Positions 35,761-45,277 of a stretch of 64,000 nt of DNA are shown here, piece by piece. Within the stretch, counting starts at the first letter, position 1, and each line of letters begins with the position of its first letter. The DNA is from Pseudomonas viridiflava (GTDB lineage: Bacteria > Pseudomonadota > Gammaproteobacteria > Pseudomonadales > Pseudomonadaceae), in NCBI RefSeq assembly GCF_900601905.1, contig NZ_UWFA01000259.1:276375-340374 (forward strand), written 5' to 3'. Below the pieces are notes generated by a model. The model searched no databases and was not told where the DNA came from. It was given only the letters and a program-made list of their open reading frames with translations. A program made the translations under genes and the position numbers.

Positions 35761-36684
35761 GTGAGCGAGATCGATGACCTGGCAGCCTTTGCGGTACTGA
35801 TCGAAGTGGGGAGCTTCACGGCGGCGGCAAAGCGGCTGGGCTGCAGCAAGGGCTATCTGTCCAAGCGCATGAGCCATCTGGAAGAAAGCTACGGGATGAA
35901 GTTGATGCATCGCAGCACTCGCAGCCTGAATCTCACTTCGGCCGGGGCCGCATTGCTGCCCCAGGGTCAGCAATTGCTCACCAGCATGCAGCGGGCGCGC
36001 AACATCGTGGCCCTTATGCGCGACGAGATGATCGGCGAGGTTCGGTTGACCGCGCCGGTGTCACTGGGCGAGACCTTCTTCGATGGCTTGCTGATGGAGT
36101 TCTCCGAGCAGCATCCACAGGTCAGGATCGAGCTTGACCTCAACAACCATTTCCGCGATTTGCGCCGAGAAGGCTTTGACCTGGCTATCCGCTCGTACGT
36201 TGCCAGTGATGAGCGTCTGGTCGCCAGGCCTTTGCTGGCCATGCAGGAATTGACCTGCGCCAGCAGCAGCTATCTGGCTCAGCTCGGGCATCCGAAAACA
36301 CCTCAGGAGCTGGGCAGCCACAAGTGTTTGCTCAATAGCCACTACAGCGGACGCGACGAGTGGCTTTATCACCAGAATCACGAACTGACGCGGGTGCAGG
36401 TCAGCGGGACGTTTGCCAGCAACCACTACGGGCTATTGAAGAAGGCCGCAATGGTGGGCGCTGGAATTGCCCGTTTACCGTCATACATGGTGCATGCAGA
36501 GATCAACGATGGCCGTTTGCACTGGCTGTTTCGCGATTACCAGACCAGCACTTCGCCGTTGTTCCTCGTCCATCCGTATGAAGGCGAGTTGCCCAAACGC
36601 ATGCAAGTGTTGGCCGATTATCTGGTCGGCTGGTTCCAGCGCAGCAGTGTCGCATTGGAGCGGTTGGGGGTGGTTGACGATTGA
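35761..36684 (+). CDS. LysR-family transcriptional regulator
   Basis: A 307-residue regulator. The N-terminal winged helix-turn-helix spans about 1-60 (FAVLIEVGSFTAAAKRLGCS, then LSKRMSHLEESYGMKLMHRS). The C-terminal effector-binding domain (about 90-290) has the LysR substrate-binding pattern (LVARPLLAMQELTCASSSYL). The start is GTG with AGGACAGGA before it. It is divergent from the SDR-like gene across a 123-base gap with a candidate operator. Its effector is not predictable from sequence. Confidence 0.93.
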   Translation: MSEIDDLAAFAVLIEVGSFTAAAKRLGCSKGYLSKRMSHLEESYGMKLMHRSTRSLNLTSAGAALLPQGQQLLTSMQRARNIVALMRDEMIGEVRLTAPVSLGETFFDGLLMEFSEQHPQVRIELDLNNHFRDLRREGFDLAIRSYVASDERLVARPLLAMQELTCASSSYLAQLGHPKTPQELGSHKCLLNSHYSGRDEWLYHQNHELTRVQVSGTFASNHYGLLKKAAMVGAGIARLPSYMVHAEINDGRLHWLFRDYQTSTSPLFLVHPYEGELPKRMQVLADYLVGWFQRSSVALERLGVVDD

Positions 36685-36767
36685 ATTGACGACGCGCTTA
36701 TGTGGCGTATCTGTGTGTGCCAGGCCCCTTTTGCTGGGCACTCTATGGGTTAGGTGGACGTGGAGCC

Positions 36768-36859
36768 ATAGGAGCGAATTGATTCGCGAAGGCAATCCCA
36801 AGATCCAGGGAAATGCGTCGGATGTACCGGCCTCTTCGCGAATGAATTCGCTCCCACGG
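36768..36859. repeat. REPIN (GGAGCGAATTGATTCGCG type)
   Basis: Arms 36768-36790 and 36834-36859 (inverted, CTTCGCGAATGAATTCGCTC). The core is GCGAATT-ATTCGCG, a variant of the GTGGGAGC family. It sits between the LysR and livF genes, beside the livF terminator. Confidence 0.88.
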
Positions 36860-36885
36860 GTCTCGTGTCGGCTGGTTGCTTCCAT

Positions 36886-36912
36886 AAAAAAAACGGCCCG
36901 CAGGCCGTTTTT
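36886..36912 (-). terminator. Rho-independent terminator of the liv operon
   Basis: On the minus strand: AAACGGCC, TGCG loop, GGCCGTTT, then a run of T. It lies 14 bases after the livF stop codon and ends the livHMGF transcript. Confidence 0.92.
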
Positions 36913-36926
36913 GTGACAAGGGCGTA

Positions 36927-37628
<702 letters not shown>

Positions 37629-38396
37629 TTACGCTTCCCCCAGGTAGGCTTTGATCACTTCAGGATTGTCGCGGATCTGTTCCGGCGTGCCATCGGCCAG
37701 CGGCGTGCCCTGGTTGATTACCACGATGTGGTCGGAAATGCTCATTACCAGCTTCATGTCGTGCTCGATGAGCAGAACGGTCGCGTTGTGCTCATTGCGC
37801 AGCACACCAATCAGCGCCTTGAGGTCTTCGGTTTCCTTGGGATTGAGCCCCGCAGCCGGTTCGTCGAGCATCAGGATGCGCGGCCGGGTCATCATGCAGC
37901 GAGCGATTTCCAGGCGTCGCTGTTGACCGTAGGCCAAAGTGCCGGCGGTACGGTTGGCGAATTCCTTGAGGTTCACCGCCTCCAGCCAGTGCTCGGCGTA
38001 GTCCATGGCTTCGCGCTCGCTGCGACGAAACCCCGGGGTGCGGAACAGGCCTGCGAAGAAGTTGGTATTCAAGTGCCGATGCTGGGCCACCAGGAGGTTT
38101 TCCAGCGGGGTCATTTCCTTGAACAGGCGCACGTTCTGAAACGTGCGCACCACGCCTTTGCGAGCAATCTGGTGCCCGGCCAGGCCTTGGATCGGTTCGC
38201 CGTCCAGCAGGATGGTGCCCGCACTCGGTTTGTAGAAACCGGTCAGGCAGTTGAATACCGTGGTCTTGCCAGCCCCGTTGGGGCCGATCATCGACACGAC
38301 TTGTTTCTCATTGACGGTCAGGCCTACGCCGTTGACCGCCAGCAGCCCGCCAAAGCGCATGCTCAGGCCGCTGACTTCCAGGATCGGCCGGCTCAT
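37629..38396 (-). CDS. livG: Branched-chain amino-acid ABC transporter, ATP-binding protein LivG
   Basis: A 255-residue ATPase pairing with LivF. Walker [10 protein letters not shown] is at 38-46. The LivG-type loop [20 protein letters not shown] follows. The ABC signature appears as [14 protein letters not shown], the LAYGQQ variant being normal for LivG/BraF. Walker B is [14 protein letters not shown]. Its ATG overlaps the livM stop by 4 bases. Confidence 0.95.
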   Translation of the reverse strand: MSRPILEVSGLSMRFGGLLAVNGVGLTVNEKQVVSMIGPNGAGKTTVFNCLTGFYKPSAGTILLDGEPIQGLAGHQIARKGVVRTFQNVRLFKEMTPLENLLVAQHRHLNTNFFAGLFRTPGFRRSEREAMDYAEHWLEAVNLKEFANRTAGTLAYGQQRRLEIARCMMTRPRILMLDEPAAGLNPKETEDLKALIGVLRNEHNATVLLIEHDMKLVMSISDHIVVINQGTPLADGTPEQIRDNPEVIKAYLGEA

Positions 38397-39646
38397 TTGC
38401 GCAGCTCCATGTGAGGACGTTGCATCGGCAGGAAACCTTGTGGACGCCAGATCATCATCAGCACCATCAGGGCGCCGAACATCAACATGCGGTAATCGCT
38501 GAATTCACGCATCAACTCAGGCAGCAGGATCATCACGATGGCCGCGAGGATCACGCCCAATTGCGAGCCCATGCCTCCCAGTACCACGATGGCCAGGATG
38601 ATTGCCGACTCGATAAAGGTGAACGACTCCGGCGTGACCAGCCCTTGGCGTGCGGCGAAGAAACTGCCCGCGAAACCTGCGAAAGCGGCACCCAGGGTGA
38701 ACGCCGACAGCTTGATCACGGTCGGGTTGAGACCGAGCGCACGGCAGGCGATTTCGTCTTCGCGCAAGGCTTCCCAGGCGCGGCCAATCGGCATGCGCAG
38801 CAGGCGGTTGATCACGAACAGGGCGACCAGCGCCAGCAGTAATGCGATCAGGTACAGGTAAATCACCTTGCTGATCGGGTTGTAGTCCAGCCCGAAATAC
38901 TCATGGAAGGTTTGCGCACCTTCTGCAGCACGACGGTCGAAGCTCAGGCCGAACAGCGTTGGCTTGTCGATGTTGCTGATCCCGTTGGGGCCGCCGGTGA
39001 TATCGGTCAGGTTGCGCAGGAAGATGCGAATGATCTCGCCGAAACCCAGGGTGACGATCGCCAGGTAATCGCCGCGCAGACGCAGTACCGGGAAGCCCAG
39101 CAGGAACCCGAACAGCGCCGCCAGCAGACCGGTCAGGGGCAAAGCCTCCCAGAAGCTCAGGCCGAAATAATGCGAGAGCAGGGCGTAACCGTAAGCGCCG
39201 ACGGCATAGAACCCGACATAGCCAAGGTCCAGCAGACCCGCCAGACCCACGACAATATTCAGGCCCAGGCCCAGCATCACGTAGATCAGGATCAACGTGG
39301 CGATGTCCACTGCGCCTCGCGAGCCAAAGAAAGGCCAGATGAACGCCAGCACGATCAGGGCAATTAGGCCCCAGCGCTGGGTTTTTGGCTGGCTCAGAAA
39401 GTCGCTGGTCTTTTGCGAGATCAGTGGTTTGCGCGAGGTATTGCGCATGCCGCTGATTTTTTCAGCGAACAGCACGCGAAGGAACATCAGCACCGAACAG
39501 AGGGCGATGATCATCAGGGTCATCTGGCTGGCGTTCTGCACTTGCAGGGTCACGCCGGAGAACGCCAGTTTCAGGCCCAGCACCGGGTAAGCCACTGCCC
39601 ACACCAGGGCGGCGCTGAACAGCGCCTGTTTGAGAGACTTGCTCAT
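38393..39646 (-). CDS. livM: Branched-chain amino-acid ABC transporter permease LivM
   Basis: A 417-residue inner-membrane permease. It has about ten hydrophobic segments and carries the LivM/BraE motifs [20 protein letters not shown] and [20 protein letters not shown] (the EAA-like loop contacting the ATPases). The first ~95 residues, ahead of the core, are usual for the long LivM form. It is coupled to livH by a 4-base overlap. Confidence 0.94.
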   Translation of the reverse strand: MSKSLKQALFSAALVWAVAYPVLGLKLAFSGVTLQVQNASQMTLMIIALCSVLMFLRVLFAEKISGMRNTSRKPLISQKTSDFLSQPKTQRWGLIALIVLAFIWPFFGSRGAVDIATLILIYVMLGLGLNIVVGLAGLLDLGYVGFYAVGAYGYALLSHYFGLSFWEALPLTGLLAALFGFLLGFPVLRLRGDYLAIVTLGFGEIIRIFLRNLTDITGGPNGISNIDKPTLFGLSFDRRAAEGAQTFHEYFGLDYNPISKVIYLYLIALLLALVALFVINRLLRMPIGRAWEALREDEIACRALGLNPTVIKLSAFTLGAAFAGFAGSFFAARQGLVTPESFTFIESAIILAIVVLGGMGSQLGVILAAIVMILLPELMREFSDYRMLMFGALMVLMMIWRPQGFLPMQRPHMELRK

Positions 39647-40566
39647 ACTTTCTCAACCTCAGGACGGCCCAGGATACCGGTCGGCCGGAACAGCAGAACG
39701 AGAACCAGCAAGCCGAAGGCCACTACGTCCTTGTATTGATCACCAAATATGTCGGCGCCGAAGGCTTCAGCAACGCCCAGCACCAGACCGCCGAGCATGG
39801 CGCCCGGGATCGAGCCGATGCCGCCCAGCACGGCGGCGGTGAATGCCTTGAGGCCGACCAGAAAGCCCGCGCTCGGGTTGATCACGCCGTATTGCATGCT
39901 CAGCAACACGGCAGCGATGGCCGCCAGCGCCGCGCCGACGACGAACGTCAGGGCAATGATGGTATTGGTGTTGATGCCCAGCAGGTTGGCCATCTTCATG
40001 TCCTCGGCGCAGGCTCGGCAGGCGCGGCCCATTCGCGAGCGGGAAATGAACAGGGTCAGGCCGGTCATTGCCAGCAGGGTGACGACGAACACCACAACCT
40101 GCATGTAGGAAATCAGCACTTCCTCTGAACCGCCCGGGCCGAACGAAAAGCTGCCGGGGAGCAGATTGGGGATGGCGAAGTTGCCGGAACCCTGGGAAAG
40201 CTGGACTGCGTTCTGCAGAAAGATCGACATCCCGATCGCAGAAATCAGTGGAATCAGACGGTTGCTGTTACGCAACGGACGATAGGCAAGCCGTTCAATG
40301 CTGTACCCGTAGGCACTGGTGACGATGATCGTGGCGGCGAAGGCGACAATCATTAACAGCGGCAGGCTGTGGATACCCATCATGGCCAGACCGGCCAGGG
40401 CCATGAACGCAACATAGGAACCGATCATGTACACCTCGCCGTGGGCGAAGTTGATCATTCCAATGATGCCGTACACCATCGTGTAGCCGATGGCGATCAA
40501 TGCATACGTACTGCCAATGGTGAGGCCATTGACCAGTTGCTGCATGTAGTGGAAAAACTCGGGCAT
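39643..40566 (-). CDS. livH: Branched-chain amino-acid ABC transporter permease LivH
   Basis: A 307-residue inner-membrane permease. It begins [20 protein letters not shown], followed by [21 protein letters not shown], the LivH/BraD signature. It has about eight hydrophobic segments and an EAA-type loop [18 protein letters not shown]. An AGGAGCG ribosome site precedes the ATG at 40566. The upstream in-frame extension to 40653 has none. It is the first gene after the attenuator that follows the binding-protein gene. Confidence 0.94.
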   Translation of the reverse strand: MPEFFHYMQQLVNGLTIGSTYALIAIGYTMVYGIIGMINFAHGEVYMIGSYVAFMALAGLAMMGIHSLPLLMIVAFAATIIVTSAYGYSIERLAYRPLRNSNRLIPLISAIGMSIFLQNAVQLSQGSGNFAIPNLLPGSFSFGPGGSEEVLISYMQVVVFVVTLLAMTGLTLFISRSRMGRACRACAEDMKMANLLGINTNTIIALTFVVGAALAAIAAVLLSMQYGVINPSAGFLVGLKAFTAAVLGGIGSIPGAMLGGLVLGVAEAFGADIFGDQYKDVVAFGLLVLVLLFRPTGILGRPEVEKV

Positions 40567-40730
40567 TACCGCGCTCCTAAAAACCTGCTCTGCATTTCTC
40601 TGGCTTGCGCCGGGTTCGCATTCTATTCGATGCGTTGCCAGTGACGCCGCCAACGAACCGCTGGTAACGGTTTTAAGATTTTCAGGGGGTCACGTTTCCG
40701 GGGTAAGGAACGGACCGTCATTCGTAAAAC

Positions 40731-40758
40731 AAAGCCCACTGCAAATGCAGTGGGCTTT
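40731..40758 (-). terminator. Attenuator/terminator between the binding-protein gene and livH
   Basis: AAAGCCCACTGCA, two bases, TGCAGTGGGCTTT, a near-perfect stem followed on the minus strand by TTTGTTTTACG. It is 20 bases beyond the binding-protein stop and 165 bases before livH. It probably lets only part of transcription continue into livHMGF. Confidence 0.88.
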
Positions 40759-40777
40759 GGTTGTCAACGCCAGCTGT

Positions 40778-41902
40778 TTACTTGGCGGCTTCAGTCTTCG
40801 GCTTGCCGAAGTGCCACTCGTAGACCACGAACTGGAAGTTTTTCAGGTCGCCTTTCGCGTCGTAGCTCAGATCGCCCATCGGGGTCTTGAAGGTACCGGC
40901 GTGAATGGCGGCAGCCACTTTGGCGGTGTCTTCGGACTTGGCGGCGGCGATGCCGTCAGCAACGACTTGAACGGCGGAGTAAGCCGGGTACACGAAAGGA
41001 CCGCTAGGATCCTGTTTCTTGTCCTGGAATGCCTTGGTCAGCGCCTGGTTACTTGGGTCCTGGTCGAACGATTTCGGCAGGGTCACCAGCAGGCCTTCGG
41101 ACGCCTCGCCGGCAATCTGCGAGATGGAGTCGTTGCCGACGCCTTCAGGGCCCATGAACTTGGCGTTCAGGCCTTTTTCCTTGGACTGGCGCAGGATTTG
41201 GCCCAGCTCAGGGTGATAGCCGCCGTAGTACACGAAGTCGACGTTGGCTTGCTTGAGCTTGGCGATCAGCGACGAGAAGTCCTTGTCGCCGGCGTTAATG
41301 CCTTCGAACAGGGCAACCTTGACGCCTTTGCCTTCCAGGGTCTGCTTGACGGCGGTGGCGATGCCTTCACCGTATTGCTGCTTGTCGTGGATCACGGCGA
41401 CGGTTTTCGGCTTGATCACGCTGGCAATGTAGTTGCCAGCGGCCGGGCCCTGAGCGCTGTCCAGGCCGATGGTGCGGAACACCAGCTTGTAGCCACGATT
41501 GGTGATTTCCGGGCTGGTTGCAGCCGGAGTGACCATGATGATGCCTTCGTCTTCGTAGATGTCCGAAGCCGGTTGAGCGGAGCTGGAGCACAGGTGACCA
41601 ATTACGAACTTGACGCCGTCGTTGACCACTTTGTTGGCAACTGCCACGGCCTGTTTCGGTTCGCAGACGTCATCATACTCAACGGCTTCGAGCATCTTGC
41701 CGGCGACGCCGCCTTTGGCGTTGATCTGCTCGATGGCCATTTTCGCGCCATTGAACTGCATGGTGCCGTATTCGGCGACCGGGCCGGTTTTAGGACCCGC
41801 GATGCCGATCTTGATGGTATCTGCTGCGAACGAATGGCTGGCAACCCCCGCCATAACCAATGCGGCAAACAGCTTGGAAAGCTTCTTGGTACCCTTAGTC
41901 AT
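40778..41902 (-). CDS. braC: Branched-chain amino-acid-binding periplasmic protein (BraC/LivK)
   Basis: A 374-residue type I periplasmic binding protein. The signal peptide is MTKGTKKLSKLFAALVMAGV with cleavage after SFA (about 26). The mature protein starts ADTIKIGIAGPKTGPVAEYG, has the disulfide pair in YDDVCEPKQ and GHLCSSSAQP, and VTPAATSPEIT for the ligand alpha-amino/carboxylate contacts. It is close to P. aeruginosa BraC. GTGGAG lies upstream of the chosen ATG. The frame extends 28 codons further upstream without a signal peptide. Confidence 0.95.
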   Translation of the reverse strand: MTKGTKKLSKLFAALVMAGVASHSFAADTIKIGIAGPKTGPVAEYGTMQFNGAKMAIEQINAKGGVAGKMLEAVEYDDVCEPKQAVAVANKVVNDGVKFVIGHLCSSSAQPASDIYEDEGIIMVTPAATSPEITNRGYKLVFRTIGLDSAQGPAAGNYIASVIKPKTVAVIHDKQQYGEGIATAVKQTLEGKGVKVALFEGINAGDKDFSSLIAKLKQANVDFVYYGGYHPELGQILRQSKEKGLNAKFMGPEGVGNDSISQIAGEASEGLLVTLPKSFDQDPSNQALTKAFQDKKQDPSGPFVYPAYSAVQVVADGIAAAKSEDTAKVAAAIHAGTFKTPMGDLSYDAKGDLKNFQFVVYEWHFGKPKTEAAK

Positions 41903-42224
41903 GATGCTCCACTCTTGTGTTTTAGTTTTTATAATCCTGATGCCAACGCCGCAGGACCGGATTGAACCCCGATCACCCCCTGGCAACTGTACCGGAACAG
42001 TTTAGAGCGCCGGTCGATGGCTTGAAAAGCTGGCTGCAGGGGGCAAATTCGGTCGATGTCGCTTAAATGAAAGAAAGATACAGAATCATGCGGTTCGACC
42101 TGTCACATCGACCTCTAAACCCCTGGTTTTCCTGATCTTCCTTGCATTCATTTACTTGTATCTGGGTTTGTCTGAGGAAGACGCGGCGTTATCATCTGCG
42201 CCGATTTTCCATTTGGTAAAACCC
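41903..42224. other. Intergenic region between braC and the DUF2288 gene
   Basis: A 322-base gap with the divergent promoters of the two genes. It is AT-rich around 42085-42165. No REP, hairpin or open frame with coding character was seen. Confidence 0.4.
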
Positions 42225-42533
42225 ATGAACGAAGAACCTAGCACCCTCTATGCCAAACTGCTCGGCGAAACCGCATCTATTACCTGGACAGAGTTGCAAC
42301 CGTTCTTTGCCCGAGGTGCCCTGTTGTGGGTCGAGCCAGCGCTGGATTTGATCGAAGTGGCGCAGGCCGTTGCTGAAAACCGGGCAGATAAAGTCGCCGC
42401 ATGGCTGGCCAGCGGGGAAGTCGGCAAGGTGGCTGAGTCGCGGGCGCTGGAGCTGGTGGAGCGCGATCCGGTGCTTTGGGCGGTAGTAGTGGCACCTTGG
42501 GTACTGGTCCAGGACAGGGCGGCAGCTGTTTAA
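42225..42533 (+). CDS. DUF2288 family protein
   Basis: A 102-residue protein that starts MNEEPSTLYAKLLGETASI. Its conserved core (WTELQPFFARGALLWVEPAL, DLIEVAQAVAENRADKVAAW) is the whole DUF2288 domain. It has no signal peptide. The function is unknown. It lies next to the bra/liv binding-protein gene, as PA1075 does in P. aeruginosa. A frame from 42156 would add 23 non-conserved residues. No clear Shine-Dalgarno sequence is seen. Confidence 0.82.
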   Translation: MNEEPSTLYAKLLGETASITWTELQPFFARGALLWVEPALDLIEVAQAVAENRADKVAAWLASGEVGKVAESRALELVERDPVLWAVVVAPWVLVQDRAAAV

Positions 42534-42642
42534 GTGCTCGTTTCTGGTGCGTTCGCGCCGTCGGAGTGGGTAGTCCGGTAACTGCCAGTGCGGCACGGGG
42601 AACATATATCCCATCCCCCGACCAGCAACTGTCTGAAGGCCG

Positions 42643-42703
42643 GGAGCCAATGTGATCACAAGTCGGCAGCTTGGGCTGGCCGCCAGGCGAACACATTGGC
42701 TCC
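42643..42703. repeat. 12-bp inverted repeat between DUF2288 and tubulin-like genes
   Basis: GGAGCCAATGTG (42643-42654) and CACATTGGCTCC (42692-42703) with a 37-base loop containing further GC-rich pairing. There is no T run. It does not belong to either REP family. It lies between the convergent ends of the two genes and could mark their boundary. Confidence 0.45.
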
Positions 42704-42738
42704 AGCAGATTACAGCGCCGGCATTCGCTGGGTTCGCA

Positions 42739-44928
42739 TCACGCCCCGTAGCCGGTTTTGCCGGTGTGCTGGTTCAGCGAGATCACCCGCGTCTTGCCAA
42801 TACGATGGCGATAGATCTCGCGCAAGTATTTGACAGCCTTTTTCACGCTCTCGCGCGAAATGCGGATGTCGTTGATCGAGACGAATCTGGACGTATCGTC
42901 AATCAACTCCCGGTATTTCTTCTCGTACATAGGCTTGATGGCATACCAGTTGGTGTCGAGGATCTTGGCCGGGTTTTCGTACTCGTTGAGCAAGTCGTCA
43001 ATTCGCGCTTCGTCAAACTCATCGCTGACAATAAAGTCGAGAATCGAGTTATCCAGCGTATCGTCAAAACGGTATGGGTTCTTTGCGAAGCATCGTTTGA
43101 TGAACGCCACGATCAAGGTCAGGAAGTCATCCGACAAACACGGGCTTTTGGCAATCAAGGTGGTCAGTGACAAGTTGGCCGAGGCGCCAATTACCAGGGC
43201 GTAGCGCTTGAGCGTAGTGTTCGGGAACAGGCTGTTGAGGTGCGTCTTCAAGCGATTCAAGTCCATGTAGGACAGCTTGTAGTCTTTGGGCAAAGAGACG
43301 ATGGAAACCACCGACGAGCAGTTCTTGAAGAAGTGCAGGTCATGCAGGGCGGCAGCGTCGTAGCCTGAGGTCTTGTACTGATCCAGCGCGCCGCGATAGC
43401 GCTTGGATTCAATGGGCAGCAGGCTGATGCCTTCGATGGCCTGGGTGACTTTATTGAAGTGCGGCAGGTCGATGGAGCGGAAGAACAGGTCGTCAATGTT
43501 CAACCGGGGCGGTTCTTTCTCGAACACTTTGAACTTGTCCGACCCTGGCACGGGTGTTTCCGGCACTACCGATTCCGCGTACGCAATCGCCACCGGTCCC
43601 GCCAGGCTCATGAACAGGTCATTGGCATCCAGGCGAATGGTTTCGCCAATGTCGATTCCAGCGCGTCGAAAGTAGTTCTGATCGTAGTCGGTCGTGACCG
43701 CCTGGGCCGTCAGAATGTTGAAGATCTGTTGGGAAATGTACTGGTTGGCGTGGCGCTCCATGGCATTCACATCGATGTTTTCGATGTTGCCGTCGTCGCT
43801 TTCTTCGGCGTAGCGCATGATGTCGTTGGAGATCAGCATCATCGCATTCCAGGGGCGTATCCGGCCCATGACGCTGGCTTCGCTGCTGTCTTCATTCTCG
43901 AAGTTGTACGAGAAGTCCCATTCTTCCGCCAGGTACTTGCACAGCAGCCGACCGGCGTTGATGTGCAGGGCTTCCGACATCTCGCTGCGGTGATCGGAGA
44001 TATTGGGCAACACGCAGATACCGCTGGTGAAGATCGGCTCGAATACAAATGAACGGCCGCGCTTGCTGTCATTGACGTCGGCAGGTTTGGTATCGAACGT
44101 TTTGTTCATGTAGGAAAACTGCTGCGCCAGACCAAACTCCGAGGCCATCCCGGAGCCCGTGCCGCCACCTGCGCTGAAGATGTAGAAATACAGGCGTGAC
44201 TGGTTGGCCTTGATACCGCAGGAGTCGATCAGGTACGAGTGGATCAGTTTCCAGTCTGCGCTGGAAAAATGATTGGTGTCTTTGTTCAGGATGATCTTGG
44301 CCAGGTATTGACCCAGGATGGGTGCGTTGCCTGCGCCACCGGCATGGACCTCGGACAGGTCCATGATTTTCATTTTGCTGTAATCGTTGATGAATCCGCT
44401 TTTGTCAGCTTTGCGCGAAAATCGAATGCGCCCGGCGATGTCCTTGTCCAGGTCGCCGAGCATGACCAGCGGTTCAACCAGAAACACCGGCTTGCTGGAC
44501 TTGTTCTGGCCCAGCCGCAAGTTGTTGCGGATCCAGCGTGCCGGGCTGTAGCGCTTGTCTTCGCTGAGGCTGTCTTCGTTACTGAACTGATTGAGGTAGA
44601 ACTTTCGCGCGTTGTAGACCAGTTCGGCGACGTCCAGCGCGATGTTGGAGCCGCAGCGTCCGAGACCGATCAGGCAAACGGACGGGAATTGTTGCTCGCT
44701 GCGCAGCGCGTTGTCTTCGACCGGGTTTGAGCGCGGGAAGACGATGTCCCGCAAGCCGTCGAGGTTATCCAGAATGCGGTCGGTATCGGTTTCCGTGAAG
44801 TATTGGTACTGCTGAGCGGCCGACTGCTTCGGGGCGTAATACGTGCCCGGCAGACCGGCGGCCTTTTCGGGAAGGGCCGCGCTCAGGAGTGCGGATATCG
44901 CGCCAGCAGAATCTTTTTTATGGGTCAT
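42739..44928 (-). CDS. Tubulin/FtsZ-superfamily GTPase-like protein with long C-terminal region
   Basis: A 729-residue protein I do not recognise by name. Residues 1-80 are polar. The tubulin/FtsZ nucleotide loops follow in order: T1-like IGLGRCGSNIA (87-97), T3-like HAGGAGNAPILGQ (195-207, compare FtsZ GAGANPEVG), T4 SAGGGTGSGMA (252-262), T6-like LISNDIMR (365-372, compare PNDKLL), an H7-like helix with Asn395, and T7 IRLDANDLF (431-439). Asp434 and Asp437 align with catalytic D209/D212 of FtsZ, while Asn207 becomes Arg432. Residues 470-729 are additional and match nothing I know. There is no signal peptide or membrane segment. The gene is monocistronic, has no good ribosome site, and its GC content is below its neighbours. 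Related proteins may be annotated only as tubulin-like domain proteins. Confidence 0.8.
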   Translation of the reverse strand: MTHKKDSAGAISALLSAALPEKAAGLPGTYYAPKQSAAQQYQYFTETDTDRILDNLDGLRDIVFPRSNPVEDNALRSEQQFPSVCLIGLGRCGSNIALDVAELVYNARKFYLNQFSNEDSLSEDKRYSPARWIRNNLRLGQNKSSKPVFLVEPLVMLGDLDKDIAGRIRFSRKADKSGFINDYSKMKIMDLSEVHAGGAGNAPILGQYLAKIILNKDTNHFSSADWKLIHSYLIDSCGIKANQSRLYFYIFSAGGGTGSGMASEFGLAQQFSYMNKTFDTKPADVNDSKRGRSFVFEPIFTSGICVLPNISDHRSEMSEALHINAGRLLCKYLAEEWDFSYNFENEDSSEASVMGRIRPWNAMMLISNDIMRYAEESDDGNIENIDVNAMERHANQYISQQIFNILTAQAVTTDYDQNYFRRAGIDIGETIRLDANDLFMSLAGPVAIAYAESVVPETPVPGSDKFKVFEKEPPRLNIDDLFFRSIDLPHFNKVTQAIEGISLLPIESKRYRGALDQYKTSGYDAAALHDLHFFKNCSSVVSIVSLPKDYKLSYMDLNRLKTHLNSLFPNTTLKRYALVIGASANLSLTTLIAKSPCLSDDFLTLIVAFIKRCFAKNPYRFDDTLDNSILDFIVSDEFDEARIDDLLNEYENPAKILDTNWYAIKPMYEKKYRELIDDTSRFVSINDIRISRESVKKAVKYLREIYRHRIGKTRVISLNQHTGKTGYGA

Positions 44929-45091
44929 GGTGCGCCATTAGCCTGGGGGACGGCAGTGCGGTTATGGACACCGCGCCATCACGGAAAGATAGGTTGCAAC
45001 TGGAATCGGACTTTTTTCATAGAAAGATCGGTAAAGCTATCGGCCGACGAACGGTACTCTTTAGGGCTGTGTCGCACGGCAAACATACAAC

Positions 45092-45183
45092 CGTGGGACC
45101 GGCTTTAGCCGGGAAGACGGCCGGTCTGTCTCCACCTATGCAGTGGATGTATCCGCCTCTCCCGGCTAAAGCCCGTCCCACGG
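45092..45183. repeat. REPIN (GTGGGACCGGC type)
   Basis: Arms 45092-45116 (CGTGGGACCGGCTTTAGCCG) and 45157-45182 (inverted, one base changed). It lies in the 349-base gap between the tubulin-like gene and the MHYT-GGDEF-EAL gene. The part 44929-45090 presumably includes the tubulin-like gene promoter. No other gene is seen. Confidence 0.88.
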
Positions 45184-45277
45184 GAAAGCGTTTCAAATCA
45201 GATAGACGAATGCGGTTTACCCGATGCATCACAATTCGCAGGCTTCGGCAGCGCCTACAGCTATGCCTGAGGTCCGC

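Noticed and set aside
42739..44928. Tubulin-like gene considered as a prophage PhuZ/TubZ
   Set aside because: No phage genes, integrase or attachment sites flank it, and the protein is more than twice the size of PhuZ.
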